Shown here one piece after another: positions 33,573-42,743 of a stretch of DNA of 64,000 bases (within the stretch, counting starts at the first letter, position 1; each line of letters opens with the position of its first letter). The DNA lies in contig CATQHW010000003.1 in the NCBI GenBank assembly GCA_958296075.1, forward strand, positions 620,001-684,000. The letters are read 5' to 3'. The notes under the pieces are model-generated. The model searched no databases. It had not been told where the DNA came from and saw only the letters and a list, made by a program, of their open reading frames with translations. Origin of the DNA: an uncultured Spirochaetia bacterium (lineage in GTDB: Bacteria > Spirochaetota > Spirochaetia > SZUA-6 > Bin103). The position numbers and the translations under genes were made by a program.

Positions 33573-34814
33573 CTACAGGACCTCTTGCAGCACGTAGAAG
33601 TAGTTCTCGTCGGTGCCGAATATCATCAGGTCGCGGGACGCCACCGGGGCGCTCAACACCGCGCCGTCCAGCTCCATCTCCCACAACATCCGGCCGTTGT
33701 TCGCCGCCAGGCAGATCAGGCGGGGCGGCCGTCCGCCCGGCTGCGGGTCGCCGCGCACGCCGAAGTAGAGGCGATTGCCGGCCACGGTCGGCGCGCTCGA
33801 CGTCGGCTGCTCCAGCGTCACCCGCCATGCCTCTCGCCCGTTGCCGGCGTCGAACGCGCGCACGACGTGGTCGCCGCTGGTGTAGATCACCAGATTGCGC
33901 CAGAGCGCCGGCGCCATGTAGTCGAGCAACTTGAGGTTGTCCATGAACAGGCGTGTGGGGTCGTAAGCGGCGCCTGGGCCGAAGTAGGACTCCTGTGTCT
34001 CGCTCCAAATTGCGTCGCCGGTGGTGCGATCGAGCGCCAGGTAGTCGAACACCAGCGAGCCGCCGCGCACGCCGCCGGTGGCGTAGTACATCGTCCTGCC
34101 GCGCAGGGCCGGAAACGAGTACCACACCGTGTACGGGTCGTTATCGTCGACGAACCACAGGTACGAGCGGCGGTCGATGTCGTAAGCGCCCAGGCTCACG
34201 CCACGCTCGGGCGGTGCGGGCGCCCAGTAGATCACGCCCTCGTATACCTGGAACGTGTGGTAGGACCAGATCGGATTGGGGATGCGGTGCACCTCGGTGC
34301 CGTGCAGATCGAGGAAATACGAGGCGCCCCGGTCGCTGGTAAAGATGATGAGGTTCTCGTAGCGCAGGATCAGCGACTGCACGGTGGCGTCGGTCTGGAA
34401 CGACCAGAGCTCCCGGCCGTCGCGGCGCGACACCGCGTACACCCGGCCGTCGTTCGAGCCGAAGTAGACGTTGTCCTCATCCGCGTACGGCACCGAGTTG
34501 ATCGGCGCCCGCGCCTTGAATATCCAGCGCATGTAGCCGGAGTCGACGTCCAGCGCGTAGAAGTTGCCGTCGTCGGCGCCGAAGTAGATCGTGCCGTCGT
34601 AGACGATCGGCGGATTGAAGGAGGTCGCCCGCGGCGCGCCCACCTGCAGGGGCAGCTTCCACTTGAGCGCCAGCGGCGGCGCTACCGTGGTGGGGGAGAC
34701 GCCGCGGCCCTGCCGGCCGCGGAACTCCAGCCAGTCGGCCGCGCCGCAGGCGGTCAGCCCGAGCGCCGCGGTGGCGGTGACGACGGCGATGGCCGCCGCG
34801 CAGCGGCCGTTCAG
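33573..34814 (-). CDS. PQQ-type beta-propeller lipoprotein (BamB-like fold)
   Basis: About 413 residues. Starts with a basic/hydrophobic signal ending in a lipobox (ALGLTAC), then repeated propeller blades of the PQQ/BamB kind: YFGADDGNFYALDVDSG, YFGSNDGRVYAVSRRDG, VIYTSGDHVVRAFDAGNG, YFGVRGD...LICLAANNG. At least seven blades. No ATG, GTG or TTG lies in a suitable place; the best start is a CTG (34814) whose sequence overlaps the transglutaminase stop (CTGA) with GGGGG eight bases before it. Last gene of the moxR-DUF58-transglutaminase operon. Role likely scaffolding or a sensor in the envelope; not a dehydrogenase, since no catalytic site is seen. Confidence 0.8.
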   Translation of the reverse strand: MNGRCAAAIAVVTATAALGLTACGAADWLEFRGRQGRGVSPTTVAPPLALKWKLPLQVGAPRATSFNPPIVYDGTIYFGADDGNFYALDVDSGYMRWIFKARAPINSVPYADEDNVYFGSNDGRVYAVSRRDGRELWSFQTDATVQSLILRYENLIIFTSDRGASYFLDLHGTEVHRIPNPIWSYHTFQVYEGVIYWAPAPPERGVSLGAYDIDRRSYLWFVDDNDPYTVWYSFPALRGRTMYYATGGVRGGSLVFDYLALDRTTGDAIWSETQESYFGPGAAYDPTRLFMDNLKLLDYMAPALWRNLVIYTSGDHVVRAFDAGNGREAWRVTLEQPTSSAPTVAGNRLYFGVRGDPQPGGRPPRLICLAANNGRMLWEMELDGAVLSAPVASRDLMIFGTDENYFYVLQEVL

Positions 34815-37129
34815 CAGGAAAGCCCCCGCAGGCTGAACAGGCGCTTCAACCAGGCGATCAGGCCGCGGCGGCGCATCAGCCGCAGCGTGGCCAGGGCGCT
34901 GGCGCGCAGCTCCCCGGCGACCGCCGCGCCCGGAGGATCGGGCCGGTAGCGGAGCGCGGTATAGCGCTCGGCGAAGCGCTGCAGCTCGGGATACCGCTCG
35001 GCGTATTCGCGGGCGGTCTCTACCGGAGACTTGATCGCGTAGCCGTCGGCGGCAAGCCGCATGTAGAGCAGCGACGCCCGCGCCCGCAGCCCGTGCCGCG
35101 AAGGGGCGCGGGCGGCCAGGGCCAGAAGCGCCTCGCGGCCGTATCGCCACGCGAATGCCCCGGCGATTCCGGCGATCGCCAGGGCGCCGGCCAGACGCAG
35201 CGCCAGCAGCCACGGAAACCGGAAGTCGCGGTCGAACCGATCCTCGATCTGGATGATCGGGATGACGATATCCTGGCCGTTGGCGCTCAGCTCGGGCGGC
35301 GGCGGGATCGCGTACTGCGTGGTCTCGATATCGACCCAGCCGTAGCTCGGCAGATAGAACTGCGTCCAGGAGTGCCGGTGCGCGGTGGTGATCAGATAAA
35401 GCTCGTCGAGCGGGAACTCCTGAAGCGGCTCGATCACCTCCTGCAGGGTCTGCAGGCCGCGCCGGTGCACCGGCGACTGCAGGCTTTCCGCGCCGAGCCA
35501 GCCGGTTACCACCCGGCTGGGAATGCCGAGGAGCCGGCCGAGCATCGCGGTGGCGTTGGAGAATTCGGTGCAGTCGCCGGAGCGGGTCTCGAACAGGAAG
35601 TCCTCCAGGTGACCGACCGACACGTCGTCGGTGAAGCCGATCTCGTACCGGTAGGTCTCGTACGACCGCAGGATCGCCTCGATCCGGTCGTAGTAGCCGC
35701 CGGCGCCGGCGGTGACCTCCGCGGCGTATCGCTGGAAGCGATCCAGCGTCTCGCCGCTCAGCGGTATCGCCAAGTAGGGCGCCAGGGCGGTCCGTTCGTC
35801 CGCAGACAGGCCGCCCAGGCGGCGCCACTGCTCGGGACCGGTCGCGCTGACCCGGGACACGGTGCGGTAGGAGAGGTCGAACGGATGATAGAGCCGGTTG
35901 AGCACGGTCGGCTCGATGGTGTACGGGCGGTACGGCGCGACCCGATCGGAGATCGAGGAGAGGAAGAAGTACTCGCGCTCCTCGCGCCGCCGGTCCGGCA
36001 GGCGCAGCACGTCGACCCACGTGGTCAACAGGCGCTGGTTTACCAGACCGTTCAGCGGCTCGTCGATGCTGTAGGCAAAGCCGCTCTGTGGATGGAGTTC
36101 GGCGTAGTAGCCGTCGGCCGCGTAGACGGGGTCGGTGGCGCTGGCGATCACCATGCGTGCGTACTGCCTGCCTTCGCCGTCGCCTTCTTCGCCCTGGTCC
36201 TGACCCTGCCCGCCGCCCTGCTGTCCCTGGGCGCCGGGCTCGGCGCCGGCGCCGCCGCCGGACTCGTTCCAGCGCTCGGCGGGGATGCCTTCCAGGCGCT
36301 GTTGGCGCTCCGCCTGCTCGCTCCCGCCCTGCTCGCCTGAGCCGCCCTGCTCGCCCGCGTTGCCCGGTTCGCCTGCCCCACCCTGACCGCGGTTCTGCGA
36401 ATCATCCCGCAAGAGCGGATCGATCGCCCGCAGGTTGCCGCCGGGCAGCCCGGCGCTCTCCGCGTCGATCGGCTGCGGCTCCGGCCGGGCGACCTCGTTC
36501 AGGCCGTTGAACGCGATGCGGTTGGCGACGAAGTCGGCCGGCAGCAGCAGGCCGAGCGCGGCGCTGACCGGCAGCGCGAACAGCGCGAACACGGCCAGCT
36601 CGTGCCGGCGGACCCGGCCTCCCGACTCGGGAAAAGCCGCCAGATAGAGCGCCAACGCGTGCAGGAGCACGCCGCAGGTAATCATCACGACCAGCACGGT
36701 GGTGATGTGCGAGCTCTCGTCGGCGATCGCGTCGGAGGCGCGCGAGAAGCGCAGCAGCTTCAGGAGGACGTAGCCCACGAACAGCAGCTCGCCGCCGGCG
36801 ACCAGGTGGCCGTGCTCCCGGCCGTGGAAGACCACGGCGGTCAGCGCGAACGCAGCGAGCCCCACGCCGATCACGGACAGGCCGGTCGTGTTCAGACCGG
36901 GGCCGAGCAGGGCGGCCAGCGCCGCCAGCCCGACCGCTGCCGCTACCCAGTGGAGGAACCTCAGGCGCGGCGGCGGCAGAAAGGCGGCCAGGGCCATCTC
37001 CAGCGGCACGAGCGCGAACCACGTCACCCATCCCACCCGATCGTAGGAGATCGTCACCGCCGGATGGACGATCGGGATGGCGATCGCCGCCAGATAGACC
37101 AGCAGGCGCGTTGCAAACAGCAAGGTCAT
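34811..37129 (-). CDS. Membrane-anchored transglutaminase-like protein
   Basis: 772 residues from the ATG that overlaps the DUF58 stop (ATGA). About five to six N-terminal membrane helices, a long low-complexity periplasmic loop rich in Gly, Gln and Glu (about residues 245-315), then a transglutaminase core with catalytic Cys in TRSGDCTEFSNATA, His in HSWTQFYLP and Asp in GWVDIETT, one more membrane helix and a C-terminal DUF4129-like helical tail. This TgpA-type arrangement always accompanies MoxR and DUF58. The family probably modifies or cleaves envelope proteins or peptidoglycan peptides. Confidence 0.9.
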   Translation of the reverse strand: MTLLFATRLLVYLAAIAIPIVHPAVTISYDRVGWVTWFALVPLEMALAAFLPPPRLRFLHWVAAAVGLAALAALLGPGLNTTGLSVIGVGLAAFALTAVVFHGREHGHLVAGGELLFVGYVLLKLLRFSRASDAIADESSHITTVLVVMITCGVLLHALALYLAAFPESGGRVRRHELAVFALFALPVSAALGLLLPADFVANRIAFNGLNEVARPEPQPIDAESAGLPGGNLRAIDPLLRDDSQNRGQGGAGEPGNAGEQGGSGEQGGSEQAERQQRLEGIPAERWNESGGGAGAEPGAQGQQGGGQGQDQGEEGDGEGRQYARMVIASATDPVYAADGYYAELHPQSGFAYSIDEPLNGLVNQRLLTTWVDVLRLPDRRREEREYFFLSSISDRVAPYRPYTIEPTVLNRLYHPFDLSYRTVSRVSATGPEQWRRLGGLSADERTALAPYLAIPLSGETLDRFQRYAAEVTAGAGGYYDRIEAILRSYETYRYEIGFTDDVSVGHLEDFLFETRSGDCTEFSNATAMLGRLLGIPSRVVTGWLGAESLQSPVHRRGLQTLQEVIEPLQEFPLDELYLITTAHRHSWTQFYLPSYGWVDIETTQYAIPPPPELSANGQDIVIPIIQIEDRFDRDFRFPWLLALRLAGALAIAGIAGAFAWRYGREALLALAARAPSRHGLRARASLLYMRLAADGYAIKSPVETAREYAERYPELQRFAERYTALRYRPDPPGAAVAGELRASALATLRLMRRRGLIAWLKRLFSLRGLSC

Positions 37130-38454
37130 GACAGGCCGACCTCCAGCGGCTCCTCTTCGACGTGGACGTTCGCCCCGCGGATCGACGGGCCGATCATGAA
37201 GCGTTCGCGGCGCAGCGCCCACGCGCCCGGCGCCAGCGGCGCCGGCGCCCGGCGCAGCAGCGGGAGGCGGACGCGATCGTCGTCTTCCGTGCGCGGCGGC
37301 ATCGCCGACACGGTGCGATACAGATGCACGGCGGTGTCGCCGAGCCGCGCCACGTGCGCCGCCAAGCCGGCGTCGAACGCGGTGGTGAAGATGAACAGCT
37401 CATGCGGCAGCGCCTCGGACCGATACTCCGGGCCCGGCGCGAAGGTGAGGGGGCCGAGGCGGCGGGCCAGCTCGTCGATGTCGTCGGCGGTATCGACCTC
37501 ATGCTCACCCTCGCCGGTGATGACGCGGAAGGTGAACTCTTCGTTGCCGGCTTTGACCGCGCGCAGGAACGCCAGCAGCCAGCTCTTCAGATAGTTCAGG
37601 TGGAGCACCGAGTCGAGCGTCTCCGGCCCCGCCGGCCGGAAGTGGCGGAGTTCGACGTGCAGCAACCGGGTCCGGTGTTCGCTGACCGGGGAGATGCGGG
37701 TGATCAGCTCGCCGGCGCGGCTTGAAGCCTTCCAGTTGATGTCCTTGAGCCGATCGCCGGGCTGATACTCGCGCATGTAATAGCGTTCTTCGTCGGATGA
37801 GCGCCGCCGCCTGGTCGTGTCGTCCCCCACGGCCGCGTCGATCCGCGGCGCCGAGCGCATGGCGAGCGGCGCCGGCCGCACCGCCAGCACGCGCCGTTCG
37901 TCGCGCCCCGGCAGGTGGCTGCGGGTCAGTCCGAACACGTCGCGCACCGCTAGTCGGGCGCGCACCGCCAGCTCGCCGCAGACCGGCGGCGTCAGGCGGA
38001 GCGGCAACTCCTCCGACGCCGAGGAGACCTCTGCGCGCAGGAGCAGCGCTGCCCGATTGCCGGCGCGCAGGCGGCCGGTGACCCGCGCGTGCAGGCGGTA
38101 GAAGTAGTGCGGGCGGGGGGCGCCGGCCGCCTTCAGGTCGAGTCCGCCTGCGGTACGGGCGTACAGCGGCTGCGCGGTGTCCCCCCATGCCAGCGCCACC
38201 GCCGCCATCCGGCGCGCCTGCAGGCGGCCGTCGGCCGCCAGCGCGCCCAGAACGAGCGCCGCGGCGGCGGCGAGCGCGAACTCGTAGCCGTTGTCCGTGG
38301 CGAACGCGCTGCCGGCCAGGTAGCCGGCCCCGACCAGGAAGGCGGTGCCGAGCAGCGTGAACGGGTAGTAGCGCAGCGCCGCGCGCGCCGCGGCCCATTC
38401 GGGGTGCGGAGAACGGTCGGACGTGGCGGAACGTGCTGCCGGGGCGCTCGCCAT
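37126..38454 (-). CDS. DUF58 domain protein
   Basis: 442 residues. Two hydrophobic helices near residues 30-70, a middle beta-rich region and the DUF58 signature YYMREYQPGDRLKDINWKASSRAGELITR, followed by a von Willebrand-A-like region (LLHVELRHFRP, MIDAS incomplete). Acts with MoxR and transglutaminase partners; in other bacteria the set is needed for envelope stress or for assembling protein complexes. The ATG shares bases with the stop of moxR (TGATG); the open frame upstream is discarded because it runs through moxR. Confidence 0.92.
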   Translation of the reverse strand: MASAPAARSATSDRSPHPEWAAARAALRYYPFTLLGTAFLVGAGYLAGSAFATDNGYEFALAAAAALVLGALAADGRLQARRMAAVALAWGDTAQPLYARTAGGLDLKAAGAPRPHYFYRLHARVTGRLRAGNRAALLLRAEVSSASEELPLRLTPPVCGELAVRARLAVRDVFGLTRSHLPGRDERRVLAVRPAPLAMRSAPRIDAAVGDDTTRRRRSSDEERYYMREYQPGDRLKDINWKASSRAGELITRISPVSEHRTRLLHVELRHFRPAGPETLDSVLHLNYLKSWLLAFLRAVKAGNEEFTFRVITGEGEHEVDTADDIDELARRLGPLTFAPGPEYRSEALPHELFIFTTAFDAGLAAHVARLGDTAVHLYRTVSAMPPRTEDDDRVRLPLLRRAPAPLAPGAWALRRERFMIGPSIRGANVHVEEEPLEVGLS

Positions 38455-39467
38455 CAGCCGGCGCGGGCGGGTATCCGGTCCGCCCTGACGGTCGAACGCA
38501 CTTCGTCGATGACGGCGCGCGCGTCGCCGGCGGTGTCTTCCAGGAGCAGCCGGTGGCTGACGCCGGGCGCCAGCACCTCCTTTGCCAAGTCGATCGTGAC
38601 GAACGCCTCGCCGCGCACCAGGGCCAGGGCGCGCGCCAACCGGGACAGTTTGACGCCGGTGCGGGGACTGGCGCCGGTCTCCACCGCCGGATGGCGGCGG
38701 GTGAGCCGGACGCACTCGACCAGGTAGGCGACCACCTCGTCATGGATGAAGATGCGGTCGACCATCCGTTGCCAGGAAATCAACTCGTCGCACGACACGA
38801 CCGGCGCGAGCCGGTCCCATGCGTCCTCCTGTCCGTGCTGCCGGACGATGCGCTCCTCCTCGACGCTGGAGGGGTAGCCGAGGGAGATCTGGATCATGAA
38901 GCGATCGAGCTGCGGCACCGGCAACGGGAACAGGTGGGCGCCCTTGAGGTTCATGGTGGCGATGATGAAGAACGGGTCCGGCAGCCGGTACGTGGTCCCC
39001 TCCACGGTCACCGCCTGTTCCTCCATCGCCTGCAGGAAGCTGCCCTGCGTCTTGGGGGTCAGGAGGTTGATCTCGTCGCAGAGCACGAAGTGCGCGAACA
39101 GGGGACCGCGCATGAAGCTGAAGGCGCCGCTGGCGATGTCGTAGCGGTTGAAGCCCAGGATGTCTTGCGGCAACAGATCGACCGTGCACTGGATACGGCT
39201 GAAGTGATCGATGGCGACGCCCTGATCCGATTCCGCCGCCGCCGGCCAGCGGATCGAAGCGGCCAGCGCTTTGGCGAGGGAGGTCTTGCCGACGCCGTGC
39301 GAGTCGGCAAGAATGACGTGGCCGCCGGCCAGCCTGGCCGCCAGCAGGTGCTCCATCTTCCGCTCGTCGATGGAGATGATCGAGCGGACGTTGTCGATGA
39401 TGCGGCGGATGCCGTCGCCGGCGTCGCGCACGGCGGCAGGCGCCGCACCGTCATTCGACTGAATCAT
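38454..39467 (-). CDS. MoxR-family AAA+ ATPase
   Basis: 337 residues. AAA+ chaperone of the MoxR branch: Walker A DSHGVGKTSLAKAL, Walker B FVLCDEINLL, sensor ATMN, arginine-finger region VPQLDRFMI, and the C-terminal lid GVKLSRLARALALV. The insert TVDLLPQDILGF is typical of MoxR. Thought to work as an assembly chaperone for its DUF58 partner. First gene of the four-gene operon; the region upstream holds its likely promoter. Confidence 0.93.
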   Translation of the reverse strand: MIQSNDGAAPAAVRDAGDGIRRIIDNVRSIISIDERKMEHLLAARLAGGHVILADSHGVGKTSLAKALAASIRWPAAAESDQGVAIDHFSRIQCTVDLLPQDILGFNRYDIASGAFSFMRGPLFAHFVLCDEINLLTPKTQGSFLQAMEEQAVTVEGTTYRLPDPFFIIATMNLKGAHLFPLPVPQLDRFMIQISLGYPSSVEEERIVRQHGQEDAWDRLAPVVSCDELISWQRMVDRIFIHDEVVAYLVECVRLTRRHPAVETGASPRTGVKLSRLARALALVRGEAFVTIDLAKEVLAPGVSHRLLLEDTAGDARAVIDEVRSTVRADRIPARAG

Positions 39468-39544
39468 GACGTTGGCTGTCGGTACGAAGGTTACGGGCTA
39501 CGGTAACGAACGGTCAACGAACGTGACATGATCGGTGGATCGGC
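39468..39544. promoter_or_regulatory. Divergent control region between moxR and the thioesterase
   Basis: On the minus strand a TTGACC lies 18 bases from a weak TAACCT, possible -35/-10 for moxR. The stretch also contains a direct repeat AACGAACG-GTC-AACGAACG (around 39506-39524) and a GTTAC/GTAAC inverted pair, which could bind a regulator. CATGAT before the thioesterase ATG may be its -10. Confidence 0.35.
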
Positions 39545-39946
39545 ATGACGCGCCACAGGTTGACCGTGCGGCTGCACCACACCGACGCCGCCGGGGTGCT
39601 GTTCTACAGCCGGCTGTTCGAGCTGGTGCAGGAGGCGTTCGAGGCGGCGATGGAGCGCTGCGGGGTGCCGCTGGGCGAACTGCTACGCGGCGGCGGATTC
39701 CGCATCCCGGTGGTGCACGCCGAGGCGGACTACACCGCTCCGGTTCGCGCCGGGGACGCGCTGACGGTGAGCTTGGCGTTCGCCGCGGGCAACCGTTCGC
39801 TGCGGGTCAGGGCCGACCTTGCCGATGCGGCGGGCCGTCGGGTGGCGGCGGTCACCGTCGTGCACGCCGCGGTGAGCGCCGCCACCGGCAGGCCGGTGCC
39901 GCTGCCGGAAGCGCTGCTGCGCGCGTTGCCGTTCGGGAACGCATGA
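39545..39946 (+). CDS. Hot-dog thioesterase (4-hydroxybenzoyl/DHNA-CoA type)
   Basis: 133 residues, single hot-dog domain. The active-site segment LHHTDAAGVLFYSRLFELVQ carries the conserved Asp of YbgC/4-hydroxybenzoyl-CoA thioesterases; the VHAEADYTAPVRAGD stretch is the second conserved part. Hydrolyses an acyl- or aroyl-CoA; DHNA-CoA (menaquinone) is one candidate because of the DAAGV form. Its stop overlaps the hemA start (ATGA), so the two are coupled. Confidence 0.85.
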   Translation: MTRHRLTVRLHHTDAAGVLFYSRLFELVQEAFEAAMERCGVPLGELLRGGGFRIPVVHAEADYTAPVRAGDALTVSLAFAAGNRSLRVRADLADAAGRRVAAVTVVHAAVSAATGRPVPLPEALLRALPFGNA

Positions 39947-41238
39947 TTCACGCGTGGCTGCTCGACTATCGGCCGCTCGGCCAGCCGTTGGCGAACCGGG
40001 CGGCGGCGGCCGCCGCGACCCTGCCCGATCGGCTGCGCGCGGCAATGGCGGGCGTAGCGACGGCGGGCATCGGCGGCGGGCGCCCCGAGTGGGCGGTCCT
40101 CACGACCTGTCACCGCTGCGAGGTGTACAGCCATCGGGTGAGCGCCGGGCGGCTGCTCAGCGTGCTGCGGGCGCACTTCCCGCCTGCCGCTCAGGCGGCC
40201 CCGACCGCCGCCGGTGACGAATCCGCCGCCCGCCACCTGATGCGCGTGGCCGCCGGGCTCGACTCGATGCTCCTGGGCGAGACCGACGTGCAGCGTCAGG
40301 TGGCCGGTACGCCGGCTCGGGCGGCGGAGTGGGGCGGCGCCGGGCCGGTGCTGAACGCGCTGTTCGGAGCCGCCGTGCACGCCGGCCGGCGCGTTCGCAC
40401 AGAGACCGACATCGGCCGCAGCGCCGCGTCGCTGGCGTCCGCGGCCGTCGATCTGGTCGTCGCGCGGCTCGATTCGGCCGAGCGGGCGCGGGCGCTGGTC
40501 TTCGGCGCCGGGACCATGGCGCGGCGCGCCTGCGAGCGCCTGCGCGCCCGCGGCATCGGCGCGCTGTCCGTGATCAACCGCACCTTCGCGCGGGCGGAGC
40601 TGCTTGCCGCGGCCTATGGCGGGCGCGCCGTTCGCTGGGAAGGCGCCGCCGATGTGTTGCGCGAGGCGGACGTCGCCATCGCGGCGACCGCCTCACCGCA
40701 TCCGTTCATCGGCGCCGGCCTGCTGCGCGACGCCATGGCGGCGCGGCCCGGCCGCCCGCTGCACCTGGTCGACCTGGCGCTTCCGAAGAATGTGCAGGAG
40801 GGTGCGGCCGGCGCCGCCGGCGTCCGGTGCTACGACTTCGGCGACCTGGAGGCGGCCGCCCGCGCCGGCCGCGCGGCGCGGGTCGCGGAGGTGCCGCGCG
40901 CCGAGGCGATCATCGATCAGGAAGTGGCGCGTTTTCTGTCGTGGCTCCGCGAATACGAGGTCGCACCCGCGTTGCGCCTGCTCGGCGAGCTGGCCGCGGC
41001 GGCGCGCGACGCCGAACTGGAACGCGCGTGGCGCCGCCTGCCGGACCTTACCGCGCGCGAGCGCCGGGTCGTGCAATCGCTGGCGCACAACGTCGCGCAG
41101 CGCGTGGTGCGCGCGCCCATGCGGCGCCTGCGCGACGCGGCGGGGAGCGATCGGGCCGGCCGCTACCGCGAGACGTTGGAGCATCTGTTCGCCGGCCCGA
41201 GCGGGGACGATCCGGCCGGTGGGCAGGGCGGCGCATGA
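39943..41238 (+). CDS. hemA: Glutamyl-tRNA reductase
   Basis: 431 residues. First committed enzyme of tetrapyrrole synthesis by the C5 route; reduces Glu-tRNA to glutamate-1-semialdehyde. Catalytic Cys56 in VLTTCHRCEVY, where the usual Asn after Cys (TCNR) is His. Next come GLDSMLLGETDVQRQV, the NADPH-binding VFGAGTMARRACERL, INRTFARAELLA, LVDLALPKNVQ and the C-terminal dimerisation helices. Partner genes hemC, hemB and hemL are not in the window. The start codon overlaps the thioesterase stop. Confidence 0.93.
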   Translation: MIHAWLLDYRPLGQPLANRAAAAAATLPDRLRAAMAGVATAGIGGGRPEWAVLTTCHRCEVYSHRVSAGRLLSVLRAHFPPAAQAAPTAAGDESAARHLMRVAAGLDSMLLGETDVQRQVAGTPARAAEWGGAGPVLNALFGAAVHAGRRVRTETDIGRSAASLASAAVDLVVARLDSAERARALVFGAGTMARRACERLRARGIGALSVINRTFARAELLAAAYGGRAVRWEGAADVLREADVAIAATASPHPFIGAGLLRDAMAARPGRPLHLVDLALPKNVQEGAAGAAGVRCYDFGDLEAAARAGRAARVAEVPRAEAIIDQEVARFLSWLREYEVAPALRLLGELAAAARDAELERAWRRLPDLTARERRVVQSLAHNVAQRVVRAPMRRLRDAAGSDRAGRYRETLEHLFAGPSGDDPAGGQGGA

Positions 41239-41329
41239 ATGAACGCGCGTCGCACAGCGTCACGCCGCTTCGATCGGACTCGGCGCCGTGCTACCGTGCT
41301 ACTACCCCGGCTCCCATGGAGGGAATCCC

Positions 41330-42622
41330 ATGCGCAACAAGATACCGATTCTGTTGCTGGCAGTAGTCGCCGGCATCACCATGATGGCGTGCCCGCCGAT
41401 GGCACGGCCGCCCGTAACGACCGGCAACGGCGGAGCGGGCGGAGAGACCGGCACCGGTGACGAGCCCACACCGACTGGGCCCACACCGACACCAAACCCG
41501 ACCCCGACACCAACTCCGCAGGACGACCAGAAGAGCTGGACGATCAGCAAGGCTCACTTTCGCGATGATGGCGTGAACATTCTGAGCCAGACCTCCAACC
41601 GTTCCGAACCGTATGCCTGGGACCGGATCACCGGCGACGACGTGCGCGTTTCGATCGGCGGGAACAAGTTGCCGTTCAAGAGCACGCGGTATCAGCCGGT
41701 CTTCGAGTCCGATATCACCGGTGCGGAGTGGGAGGTTACCCCTGAAGTCGACGCGGGCGCAGTGGTGCTCGTGCTCACTGCGCCGGATCAGACGGGCTCC
41801 TCAGTGGTGGGCGAGGTTGCTTCCGTCACGATTACGGACGGAGGGAGCGGCTACACCTCTGCCCCAACGGTTACGTTTGGGGCAGCGCCACCCGGAGGCA
41901 CCCCGGCGACCGGAACCGCAGTGATAAGCAGTAGTGTAACGTCAGTGACGATCACGACCGCCGGGAGCGACTACACGGCGGTCCCGGCCGTTACGTTTGA
42001 GGCAGCGCCGTCCGGAGGCACCACGGCAACCGGAACAGTGACGGCGTATTACTATGTGGCGGGAGCGACGATTACGAACGGGGGGAGCGGCTACAACGCT
42101 GCCCCGGTTGTTTGGTTTTCGGCAGCTCCGTCCGGAGGCACCACGGCGACCGGCACCGCTACGATATCAGGTTTCGGTGGTGCAGTAACGCAAGTGGTCA
42201 TGACGAACGCGGGGGCCGGCTATACGTCTCCCCCGACCGTTTGGTTCTCCGGCGGCTTCGGTACCGGTGCGACCGCATCAGTGACGGCGTATTACTATGT
42301 GGAGGGAGTGACGATGACGGATGCGGGGAGCGGCTACACGTCTGCCCCGACCGTTACGTTTGAGGCAGCGCCGTCCGGAGGCACCACGGCGACCGGAACC
42401 GCAGTGATAAGCAGTAGTGTAACGTCAGTGACGATCACGAACGCGGGGAGCGGCTACACGTCTGCCCCGACTGTTACGTTCTCGGGAGGAGGGGGCACCG
42501 GTGCGGCCGGCACGGCATTTCTGGAGAAGCGCGGCAACAACCAGTACCAGAACCTGTATTGGGCACGCCAAACGCTGTACGGCAAGCAGCTTCTGGTGCA
42601 GGTAGGTTCAGGTAGTGAGTAA
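41330..42622 (+). CDS. Repeat-containing surface lipoprotein
   Basis: 430 residues. Signal peptide with lipobox ITMMAC, then a Pro/Thr linker (PTPTGPTPTPNPTPTPTP), a ~100-residue unique domain and six imperfect repeats of about 38 residues with the core SGYTSAPTVTF and linking AAPSGGTTATGTA. The repeats look like short beta-strand pairs as found in adhesins, tail fibres and other surface proteins. A short C-terminal tail (NQYQNLYWARQTLYG) follows. GGAGGGAA precedes the ATG by 4 bases. Stands alone after hemA. Function unknown; attachment or ligand display is inference. Confidence 0.85.
   Translation: MRNKIPILLLAVVAGITMMACPPMARPPVTTGNGGAGGETGTGDEPTPTGPTPTPNPTPTPTPQDDQKSWTISKAHFRDDGVNILSQTSNRSEPYAWDRITGDDVRVSIGGNKLPFKSTRYQPVFESDITGAEWEVTPEVDAGAVVLVLTAPDQTGSSVVGEVASVTITDGGSGYTSAPTVTFGAAPPGGTPATGTAVISSSVTSVTITTAGSDYTAVPAVTFEAAPSGGTTATGTVTAYYYVAGATITNGGSGYNAAPVVWFSAAPSGGTTATGTATISGFGGAVTQVVMTNAGAGYTSPPTVWFSGGFGTGATASVTAYYYVEGVTMTDAGSGYTSAPTVTFEAAPSGGTTATGTAVISSSVTSVTITNAGSGYTSAPTVTFSGGGGTGAAGTAFLEKRGNNQYQNLYWARQTLYGKQLLVQVGSGSE
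41815..42515 (+). repeat. Internal DNA repeats of the surface lipoprotein gene
   Basis: Six copies of a ~115-bp coding repeat of varying identity. Copies at 41904-41957 and 42387-42440 share an identical 54-base block, and ACGGCGTATTACTATGTG occurs twice (near 42041 and 42285). Such identity invites copy-number change by recombination. Confidence 0.8.
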
Positions 42623-42743
42623 GTGACGCCGCTGCACGTTTCTCTTGCCAAGATGGCACGTTACGGCCACGCTTAGCGTGCAAGAGCGTTGTCGCCGGCC
42701 GGGTTGATGGCATGATCACAGCGGGCGACGCAGGAGATGACCG

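Noticed and set aside
33573..36020. An 815-residue frame upstream of the propeller protein
   Set aside because: Its first part is the transglutaminase gene in another frame, Arg/Pro-rich without domains.
41815..42515. Possible CRISPR or tandem non-coding repeats
   Set aside because: The repeats are in frame and encode a coherent repeated peptide in a lipoprotein gene.
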